From: CAYVLI01 sp964452105 [NCBI: uncultured Nitrospinota bacterium]
Lineage (GTDB): Bacteria; JAUXIQ01
Reading direction: 5' to 3'
Length of the DNA stretch: 6,492 bases
Assembly: GCA_964452105.1 (NCBI GenBank)
Contig: CAYVLI010000155.1
Span: forward strand, 1 to 6,492
This document shows, piece after piece, positions 1 through 5,497 of this stretch (position 1 is its first letter; each line of letters opens with the position of its first letter). Position numbers and translations under genes: made by a program. Below the pieces are notes generated by a model. It did not search any database, was not told where the DNA came from, and saw only the letters and a list, made by a program, of their open reading frames with translations.

Positions 1-877
1 GGAATGTGAACCGGGGGACGAAGGAATCCACCTCCAGCCCCGCTTCTACTCCGAGTTTGACGTATTCAATAGCGTTGGACAGTACTATGGCATTGACCTG
101 TGCGGCGGTAGCCCCCGCCTCTCTGATGTGGAAGCCGCAGATGCTTATGGTATTCATGAGCGGCACGTGCTCGGTACAATATGTTATGGTATCGCGGATC
201 ATTCGCATGGAGGGTTTAGGAGGAAAGATATAAGTTCCACGGGCGATAAACTCTTTGAGAATATCATTCTGAGGTGTCCCCTTGAGCTTGTCCTGAGGAA
301 CGCCTTTTTTCTCCGCCAGAGCGATATACATGGCGATTATTATGTTGGCTGGGGCGTTAATGGTGAAATTGGAAGCCATGGAGTCCAGCGTGGATACGCC
401 TTCGTAGGCCTCATAGATGGTCTCCATATCATGGAGGGTATCGAGGGCTACTCCCACTTTCCCCACCTCTCCTTCGGCTCTGGGATCGTCAGAGTCGTAT
501 CCGCACTGGGTGGGCAGGTCGAAGGCTATATTGGGACCGCCCCTCTGTCCCAGGGAAATCATGTACTTGTAATAGTCGCGCGTGTCCTCGGGCGTGCCAT
601 AGCCCGAATAACTTCCGGCCCGTATAAGTCGGGACCTCCCACTTTCTGCTCCCGCCGCGCTGGTCTGCAGAGAGGTGGCGTATTCGCCGCCGGTAAAGGG
701 GTACTCACCCGGGAATCCCACCTTTTCCAGGTAATCGTGCTCTTTTATATCGAGCGGGGTATAATGTCGGGTCGGGCTCTTGGTGAAGCGGAATTTCTCC
801 AGTGTTTTTTCAAGGGTTCCCTCCTGCCAGCGCTTACGGCGTTTTTCAATCTTATCGAGCTCCCTTTTTTTGAACAT
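1..877 (-). CDS. Methylmalonyl-CoA mutase-like large subunit, N-terminal 292 residues (3' end beyond window)
   Basis: This gene starts at ATG 877-875 and stays open to the left edge, so the C-terminus is missing. I translated it by hand from the reverse complement. It is the substrate-binding barrel of the B12-dependent acyl-CoA mutase family, which interconverts branched and linear acyl-CoAs such as methylmalonyl-CoA and succinyl-CoA. Family landmarks are GEYPFTGG (57-64), YSGYGTPEDT (90-99), FDLPTQCGYDSDDP (119-132), GTPQNDILKEF (200-210), RGTYIFPPKPSMR (213-225) and GFHIREAGAT (248-257). By alignment from memory, Tyr90, Arg213 and His250 match Tyr89, Arg207 and His244 of Propionibacterium methylmalonyl-CoA mutase, which favours a carboxylated substrate. 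Phe249 replaces the usual Tyr243. Residues 65-93 are about nine longer than in classical enzymes and lack the GRPWT motif, so it belongs to a divergent subgroup. The B12-binding domain or subunit is not in view. Exact substrate uncertain. Confidence 0.93.
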   Translation of the reverse strand, partial: MFKKRELDKIEKRRKRWQEGTLEKTLEKFRFTKSPTRHYTPLDIKEHDYLEKVGFPGEYPFTGGEYATSLQTSAAGAESGRSRLIRAGSYSGYGTPEDTRDYYKYMISLGQRGGPNIAFDLPTQCGYDSDDPRAEGEVGKVGVALDTLHDMETIYEAYEGVSTLDSMASNFTINAPANIIIAMYIALAEKKGVPQDKLKGTPQNDILKEFIARGTYIFPPKPSMRMIRDTITYCTEHVPLMNTISICGFHIREAGATAAQVNAIVLSNAIEYVKLGVEAGLEVDSFVPRFTF

Positions 878-885
878 ATGAAAAA

Positions 886-891
886 CCCTCC
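886..891 (-). promoter_or_regulatory. Ribosome binding site of the mutase gene
   Basis: The minus strand reads GGAGGG eight bases before ATG 877. This is near-ideal strength and spacing and fixes the start. The 123-base gap upstream (878-1000) shows no convincing terminator hairpin with a T-run and no convincing promoter, so whether the mutase is co-transcribed with the glycosyltransferase gene before it is open. Confidence 0.85.
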
Positions 892-1000
892 AATATAATG
901 GCGTGCCCTATTGGCGTCTAATTTATTTAGCAGTTGAATTTTTCTGGCCACTCGCGGGAAAACAGCCTGACTGAAAAGAGCAAGTTATTAACCTAATGAT

Positions 1001-2494
1001 TCAGGGTTTGATAATCTGATAAAGTTCTTTAGCCACGCGCTCCTGCGAGTAGGTATCCAGTACTACCTTCTGGTTGCGATTGATGATATTCTGCCTCAGG
1101 TCCGGGTTGAAAAGTTTGAGTGTATTGGTAATGGCGGCTTCATTTCTGCCCTGGACTTTGCGAAAGAACTTGAGATCGTTCAGCCTGAGTATTATTTCCA
1201 GCCTTTTCATTAGTCCTTGTTGAGGCTCCAGGTCGGAGCCAAGGTCTTTGTAATCTGTATCTTCCACGATGAGAACGCGGTAAAGGTGCGCCAGGTCCAT
1301 TCCCGCCTTGTTGAAATCCTCCGTAACCAGAGACAGGTCTCTTCCTATCACTGCCGTGCCCACGCACCAGGGCTCTATATACACAAAACCGAATCCCTCA
1401 AGAATACTTGTGGTGATGACCATGTCGGCCATTCGATAAGCATCGCCCACGTTGTATTTGATAATTCTTTCAGGGTCGTCGGGGTCGTATTCCCGCTCGG
1501 AGCCCACGTAGTCTTCTATCCCTATTGTTACGGGGAGATGGTTATCTTCACAGAATTTTATGAGGGTTTCAGCATAGAGCCTATCATCGTTCGAAGCAGG
1601 TTTAAGTCCGACAAGGAGATGGTATTTACCTTCGATGCGCAGTTCCTTGCGTCTTTCGTAAACTCGTCCGCTCATGCAATTGAAGAAGCAGGTCAGGAAG
1701 ATGGCTTCTTCTACGTTTTTTCGCCTTATGCAGCGGACCGGGTAGAAGAGGAATTTTACGTCAGAATCCAGGCCTTTATCCTCTACCAGGCGGTTGCGGA
1801 GGTTCAGATATTCATTGTCGTCATACAACATGTTGTTGCCAAGGCTATTAGGCAGATAGACGATTTGTTTGCGGCTTATGCCGTGTTCCATGAGTCGGTC
1901 TATGTCGGAGGAGTTAATGGTTATGTAATGAAGGTTTTCGAAGTCGGGATAGACCATCTCATGCCAGTCTGGCACATTTCTGGTGGGGCTGTCGTGGAAT
2001 TTTTTGAGGTTGGCAAAGTTGCGTTGGCGTTCCTTGACGAAATCGTGGGTGCGGTAATAGAATCGTTTCTCCCTGGCCAGGAAGTTGCAATCTCTTATCA
2101 CCTGGTAGAATGCATAGGTCAGAGGAGGGTGTATCCCGATGCCCAGGTTTTCCATGATGACCACATCCAGGTCACTAAGTCTATCAATGAGGCTATCCGC
2201 TATGTTTGAGCCATACCAGATATAGTCCTGAACGTGCTGCTCCTGGATGTCCCTGCCCTTGAAACCTTCTACCCGGGAATCGGGGTCGAACTCTTCTATG
2301 TCTATATATTCCAGTCTCCCCGGTATAGGCTCCAGAAAATTCTGTATGTTCCTGTTAAGCCTGCCGAAGAGCGTTATCTTTATATCGGGGACGAGTTCCA
2401 ACAGGCCTTTGACATTTCTGAGCATGACCATATTGACTCCATCCATGTAGCCCACTCTGAAATGTCCGAACCCGACATGTAAACGTTTTGCCAA
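1001..2494 (-). CDS. GT4-type glycosyltransferase, probable mannosylglucosyl-3-phosphoglycerate synthase (MggA-like)
   Basis: A 497-residue two-domain GT-B glycosyltransferase with no signal peptide or membrane segment, so cytoplasmic. The N-terminal domain has a GFGHFRVGYMDGVN opening (8-21), ENLGIGIHPP (115-124), YRTHDFVKERQR (147-158) and an LPNSL turn (214-218). The C-terminal domain has the basic sugar-nucleotide pair region RCIRRKN (254-260) and the GT4 E-x7-E motif (Glu366 and Glu374 in LEGFGFVYIE). The gene follows gpgS by 19 bases. In Petrotoga, the product of GpgS is mannosylated by MggA using GDP-mannose, giving mannosylglucosyl-3-phosphoglycerate. Position and fold make that the leading role here, but donor and acceptor are inferred. 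The start is TTG at 2494: an in-frame TAA lies two codons upstream, so no earlier start is possible. The 30-residue insert-like acidic stretch around 325-345 is unremarkable but unassigned. Alternative: another retaining glycosyltransferase acting on glucosylglycerate. Confidence 0.75.
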   Translation of the reverse strand: MAKRLHVGFGHFRVGYMDGVNMVMLRNVKGLLELVPDIKITLFGRLNRNIQNFLEPIPGRLEYIDIEEFDPDSRVEGFKGRDIQEQHVQDYIWYGSNIADSLIDRLSDLDVVIMENLGIGIHPPLTYAFYQVIRDCNFLAREKRFYYRTHDFVKERQRNFANLKKFHDSPTRNVPDWHEMVYPDFENLHYITINSSDIDRLMEHGISRKQIVYLPNSLGNNMLYDDNEYLNLRNRLVEDKGLDSDVKFLFYPVRCIRRKNVEEAIFLTCFFNCMSGRVYERRKELRIEGKYHLLVGLKPASNDDRLYAETLIKFCEDNHLPVTIGIEDYVGSEREYDPDDPERIIKYNVGDAYRMADMVITTSILEGFGFVYIEPWCVGTAVIGRDLSLVTEDFNKAGMDLAHLYRVLIVEDTDYKDLGSDLEPQQGLMKRLEIILRLNDLKFFRKVQGRNEAAITNTLKLFNPDLRQNIINRNQKVVLDTYSQERVAKELYQIIKP

Positions 2495-2505
2495 CTCTTA
2501 CCAAA

Positions 2506-2512
2506 CCTCCTT
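2506..2512 (-). promoter_or_regulatory. Ribosome binding site of the MggA-like gene
   Basis: The minus strand reads AAGGAGG, a full-strength Shine-Dalgarno sequence, one base after the gpgS stop codon. The spacer to the TTG start at 2494 is 11 bases, longer than usual. An in-frame TAA sits between the two, which rules out an upstream start in this frame. The strong site may offset the weak start codon. Confidence 0.8.
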
Positions 2513-2513
2513 A

Positions 2514-3512
2514 TCAGGCTTTTTGCTGCTTTAGACGGCTCTTTTTATAAGCATCTATTGTAATCATCGGCGGTCTCTCGGTTTCCTTAATCTCTTTATG
2601 GATTAATATGTGCTGCCCTTCGAGCATCTTTATGAACTTCATCTCTGTTTTAAGCTCGGTGTTGAGCATGACGCGGTCGAGGTCCTTAGCACGATGAAAG
2701 AAAGTCTGTAATATTTGGAAAGACATCCCGCTCAGGTTTTCCAGAGACTGATTTCTATGTATGCGCTTATCCATGTCCACTTGAGCGATGCACTCTATGC
2801 CGTACTGGTTGTGTATGTCTATGAGAAGTCCTGTTTCTACCCCGTATCCTATGAAAAATGGAATCTGTTCCAGAATTTCACGCCTGCCTGCGTACTCCCC
2901 TGAAAGAGGCTGTATCACTGCCGAAAGCTCGGGAAAGAAATGACAAAACAGAGGCCTCACCAGAAGCTGCGTTACTCTGCCCCCGCCGCTCGGTTTGAGC
3001 CCTTTCCCGAGGTCTATGGGACGTTCATAGAAACCCTTCGCGTAACCTATCCTGGGGTATTCGAGCAGAGGACCGACCAGACCATAGATGAATTTGGGGT
3101 GAATGTTCTTAATATCGGCGTCTATCCAGGCTATTATATCGCCCTTGAGAATATACAGGCTCTTCCAGAGGTTCTCCCCCTTACCGTAATATACGCCTTC
3201 TTCAGGGAGATAGTCGCTGGACAGATACACGTCTGCACCGTATTTTGCGGCTATTTCCATGGTCTTATCCGTGGAGCCGCTGTCGATGACCGCCAGTTCG
3301 TCTATGAGCGGAAATTTTTCCATCAGCTCGGATTTTATGATCACCACCTCTTTGCCGATGGTCTTCTCCTCGTTGAGCGTAGGCAGGGCTACACTTATGG
3401 TAAGATTACGCTCCTCTTTAAGTTTGACCAGCCTCTCCAGGTCTTCGAATCGAGAATGATGGAAGGTATTCTCTTTGAGCCAGCGATTAAGGTCCATGTC
3501 CATAAACCCCAT
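2514..3512 (-). CDS. gpgS: Glucosyl-3-phosphoglycerate synthase (GT81)
   Basis: Transfers glucose from an NDP-glucose to 3-phospho-D-glycerate, the first step to glucosylglycerate or mannosylglucosylglycerate. It is a cytoplasmic GT-A enzyme. From ATG 3512 it has 332 residues, close to the roughly 324 of the mycobacterial enzyme. Family motifs in order are RWLKENTFHHSRF (10-22), VALPTLNEE (41-49), DSGSTD (77-82), GKGENLW (110-116), the metal-binding DAD (131-133), SGGGRVTQL (175-183), QPLSGEYAGRRE (201-212), GYGVETGLLID (222-232) and HRNQSL (252-257). These cover nucleotide binding, metal coordination and the acceptor site, and no key position looks lost. The ATG overlaps the preceding gene's TGA (TGATG). 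An upstream TTG at 3518 and ATGs at 3503 and 3497 are other possible starts; the last two would still keep the RWLKENTFHH block. No strong Shine-Dalgarno is visible, consistent with translational coupling. The MggA-like gene follows after 19 bases. Confidence 0.93.
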   Translation of the reverse strand: MGFMDMDLNRWLKENTFHHSRFEDLERLVKLKEERNLTISVALPTLNEEKTIGKEVVIIKSELMEKFPLIDELAVIDSGSTDKTMEIAAKYGADVYLSSDYLPEEGVYYGKGENLWKSLYILKGDIIAWIDADIKNIHPKFIYGLVGPLLEYPRIGYAKGFYERPIDLGKGLKPSGGGRVTQLLVRPLFCHFFPELSAVIQPLSGEYAGRREILEQIPFFIGYGVETGLLIDIHNQYGIECIAQVDMDKRIHRNQSLENLSGMSFQILQTFFHRAKDLDRVMLNTELKTEMKFIKMLEGQHILIHKEIKETERPPMITIDAYKKSRLKQQKA

Positions 3513-4696
3513 CACCAAACCGGTAGCGTTGTATATTCATTCCACTTGGTCGTGAGGGCGACGACGGTGAGGAGTAACTGCTTCATACCAATGGTCAGCG
3601 GATTGATTAATATGGTCTCATTCCCTTTATCGACGCTACCTTCAGACACCGCTATGGTCACCGAAGGTATCCCCTTGCTAAGGGGAACGGATATATCAGG
3701 GGAGGAATAACCGGGAACCGATTTTACTTTCAGAAAGGTGTTCACGTCTTTAACCAGATGCACCATGAAATGGTCCTCGGGTATGTTCCCGCTCGGATGG
3801 TTCCTGAGCCTTTCTATTTGTGCTTCGGCGCTCATCTTCACCGCTATCTTGCTGACCCAGAATCTTATCCTGTTTTCCACATGGGCCAGGGAATCGGGGT
3901 TCATGGAGAGCAACTCTATCCCGCATCGAGAGTAGGTGGCGACCTTGTCGTAGTCCTCACCCCCTCTAACAAATCCGAAATTGACCTCCACGTCAGGCGC
4001 CGAAGGGAGTTTAAGCCCGCCCAGTTTGTGGATTATTTCGGCTATTACACTGACTGCGTTGGGTTTTACGACCTCCGCCTGAGATTTATCTTCCGGAACC
4101 CTGCAAGCTATGTCCAGGATCCTGCACCCCTTGAAATAATGCCCTATCCTTCCCAGCTTGATGCCCTCGACACCGATCATGGCGTCGATGTTATCTCCCA
4201 TCTCATCGACCACAGACCTGATGCCCGTTGAGTAACCTTTCCCCTGGGAGCCCACGGTGGAAAGGAAACAGATGTTAGCCTCCAGTTGAAGGGAAGCCTT
4301 GTCTATTATGCGTGCCAGATTGATTAGTGAAGACAGCCCTACACTGTTATCCGCAATGCTCGGACCGGTAAGCTTTTCACTATCCAGGGCCGCTGTATGA
4401 TCTTCTTCACTGGCGTAGTTGGTATCCATTTGTGCGGTCAGATAGATATTGGGTCCAGACTCGCTCATATTCAGACGGGCAATAACGTTTCCTACTTCAT
4501 CTTTTGTGACGTTATTCATGCCCAGGCTTTTGTAAAGTTCCTCGATCAGGTCTGCTCTCAGCCCTTCATCGAAGGTGGGGGCGGGCGTTTGCCCTATCTT
4601 TATGGTATCGGCTAACATGCAGCTCATGGTTTCATCGATGAGAGCCAGGGCTCTTACCATATCTTCTCTTTTAGCTAATTCATGGAGGTATTCCAT
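3512..4696 (-). CDS. M20-family peptidase-like protein, probably catalytically inactive
   Basis: A 394-residue protein with the M20 (PepT/ArgE-like) layout: catalytic domain, inserted dimerisation domain (about 185-300), then the rest of the catalytic domain. The scaffold is clear from TPAPTFDEG (37-45), DEVGNVIARL (66-75), LTAQMDT (86-92), IADNSVGL (114-121), VGSQGKG (148-154) and a PLSKGIPSVTI block near the C-terminus. Key residues differ from active family members: Gln89 replaces the first metal-ligand His; Ser150-Gln151 replace the catalytic and metal-ligand Glu pair; the GGHS of the dimerisation domain reads EDKS (203-206); and the C-terminal ligand His is absent near GNET (358-361). 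Asp91, Asp116 and an acidic Glu177 remain. I infer a pseudo-peptidase with a binding, scaffolding or new activity. No signal peptide. It heads the operon, and its stop overlaps the gpgS start. ATG 4696 is preferred over GTG 4699 because AGGTGA directly abuts the GTG. Confidence 0.85.
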   Translation of the reverse strand: MEYLHELAKREDMVRALALIDETMSCMLADTIKIGQTPAPTFDEGLRADLIEELYKSLGMNNVTKDEVGNVIARLNMSESGPNIYLTAQMDTNYASEEDHTAALDSEKLTGPSIADNSVGLSSLINLARIIDKASLQLEANICFLSTVGSQGKGYSTGIRSVVDEMGDNIDAMIGVEGIKLGRIGHYFKGCRILDIACRVPEDKSQAEVVKPNAVSVIAEIIHKLGGLKLPSAPDVEVNFGFVRGGEDYDKVATYSRCGIELLSMNPDSLAHVENRIRFWVSKIAVKMSAEAQIERLRNHPSGNIPEDHFMVHLVKDVNTFLKVKSVPGYSSPDISVPLSKGIPSVTIAVSEGSVDKGNETILINPLTIGMKQLLLTVVALTTKWNEYTTLPVW

Positions 4697-4699
4697 CAC

Positions 4700-4705
4700 T
4701 CACCT
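4700..4705 (-). promoter_or_regulatory. Ribosome binding site of the M20-like gene
   Basis: The minus strand reads AGGTGA, matching the 3' half of the AAGGAGGTGA consensus. It ends immediately before GTG 4699 and three bases before ATG 4696. In register with the consensus, the AGG core is six bases from the ATG, so the ATG is the likelier start. Confidence 0.55.
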
Positions 4706-4743
4706 GCATAAGGTCAGACTAAGATGCTGGCCGTCTTTTCGTT

Positions 4744-4752
4744 ATTATAACA
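4744..4752 (-). promoter_or_regulatory. Extended -10 promoter driving the M20-like/gpgS/MggA-like genes
   Basis: The minus strand reads TGTTATAAT, a perfect TGn extension joined to a perfect TATAAT hexamer. At a 17-base spacing the -35 position reads CGGAGC, a poor match, as is common for extended -10 promoters. Transcription would start near 4737, giving a leader of about 40 bases before the M20-like start. It lies in the 236-base gap between the phosphatase stop and the M20-like gene. That gap otherwise holds only a 10-base palindrome and no convincing gene or terminator. The site suggests the solute genes can be transcribed independently of the glycosyltransferase and phosphatase upstream. 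Confidence 0.55.
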
Positions 4753-4806
4753 GGAGACATTCGTTCGCTCCGGCTGCGGTTAAATAAAGAGCCACTGTGG
4801 ACAGGA

Positions 4807-4816
4807 AGGATATCCT
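4807..4816. repeat. Perfect 10-base palindrome in the promoter region
   Basis: AGGATATCCT reads the same on both strands. Its centre lies about 64 bases upstream of the proposed -10 hexamer, a position where an activator could bind, but 10-base palindromes also occur by chance. There is no second copy nearby, so a role as an operator is speculative. Confidence 0.25.
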
Positions 4817-4932
4817 CATGCCGAATATATCTTGAGGGTTTTCAAAGCTATAGGCCCTTAAGAAATATGATGCAGTTCCAGTAGTTTGCCTCTGCTTCTT
4901 TACGGCATCTTGTTTAGGCCTCATACCATAAC

Positions 4933-5496
4933 CTATTTGGCTAAAGTATTCAACCACTTAATTGTGGCGTTATCCGCCTCTAACTCCCATATCCGGCTGA
5001 GGTCTATCCCTTCGAGGTAACAGCGGATGCAGATATTTGTCACCTGGTGACCCACGATAAGCGTGTCTTTCTTCTTCAAAGCTGGCATCAGTCCTTCGAT
5101 GCACCTCACCGCTCTCTCGTATACCTGGGGGACTGATTCTCCGCCGGGGGGGGTGAAGGTGAGGGGATTTCTTCGCCATTCCTCCCATTCGCCGGGATAT
5201 TTTTCCTTTATTTCGCTCAAAGGCAAACCTTCCCATTTCCCCTGGCTCAATTCGTTGAGACCCTCCAGGCGGGTCACTCTCACGCCCAACTCAGCGCCGA
5301 TTATTTCCGCCGTGCGGTAAGCCCTTTGCAACAGGCTGGTGTATATGCGGTCTATCTTCTCGCCCTTCAGCCTTTTGGCCAACTCCTGGGCCTGGCGTAA
5401 TCCCTCCCGGTTGAGGGGGACGTCAATGGCTCCCGCCATTACCCCCCTGAGGTTGAGGTCTGTCTGCCCGTGCCTTATAAGTCCTATCCTGCCCAT
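4933..5496 (-). CDS. Histidine phosphatase family protein (phosphoglycerate-mutase-like), candidate solute phosphatase
   Basis: A 187-residue cytoplasmic member of the histidine phosphatase superfamily, which removes phosphate through a phospho-histidine intermediate. The core is complete: LIRHGQT (6-12) with nucleophile His9, TSLLQRAYRTAEI (53-65) with Arg58, the acid residue Glu82 in LNELSQGKWEG, and VGHQVTN (148-154) with second His150. The mycobacterial glucosyl-3-phosphoglycerate phosphatase GpgP belongs to this superfamily. With gpgS and an MggA-like gene nearby, dephosphorylation of glucosyl- or mannosylglucosyl-3-phosphoglycerate is the leading inference. An alternative is alpha-ribazole phosphatase (CobC-like), given the B12-dependent mutase in the window. 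A phosphoglycerate mutase is less likely because of the short length. ATG 5496 lies one base after the stop of the preceding glycosyltransferase gene, so the two are probably co-translated. The nearest GGAGG is about 15 bases upstream, which is far. A run of eight C residues encodes Thr115-Pro116-Pro117. Confidence 0.85.
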   Translation of the reverse strand: MGRIGLIRHGQTDLNLRGVMAGAIDVPLNREGLRQAQELAKRLKGEKIDRIYTSLLQRAYRTAEIIGAELGVRVTRLEGLNELSQGKWEGLPLSEIKEKYPGEWEEWRRNPLTFTPPGGESVPQVYERAVRCIEGLMPALKKKDTLIVGHQVTNICIRCYLEGIDLSRIWELEADNATIKWLNTLAK

Positions 5497-5497
5497 G

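Noticed and set aside
128-898. Long plus-strand open frame of 256 codons
   Set aside because: It lies antisense to the mutase coding region, which has unmistakable family motifs in the minus strand. Its own translation shows no recognisable domain.
878-1000. Promoter or terminator between the MggA-like gene and the mutase
   Set aside because: TATATT near 892-897 lies too close to the ribosome binding site to be a -10 element. TTTTC/GAAAA and TGGCCA pairings are too short for a terminator, and no T-run follows a stable stem.
1217-2209. Plus-strand open frame of 330 codons
   Set aside because: It is the antisense shadow of the MggA-like glycosyltransferase, with no ribosome binding site or family motif.
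2940-3710. Plus-strand open frame of 256 codons opposite gpgS
   Set aside because: It covers the GpgS catalytic motifs in antisense, spans the gene junction and has no recognisable domain.
4830-4870. Hairpin AGGG...CCCT after the phosphatase gene as a terminator
   Set aside because: The stem is only four bases with a long loop and no following T-run.
4745-4957. Possible 70-residue minus-strand gene in the gap between the phosphatase and M20-like genes
   Set aside because: It overlaps the phosphatase 3' end, has no good ribosome binding site, and its predicted product shows no family features. It also covers the proposed promoter.
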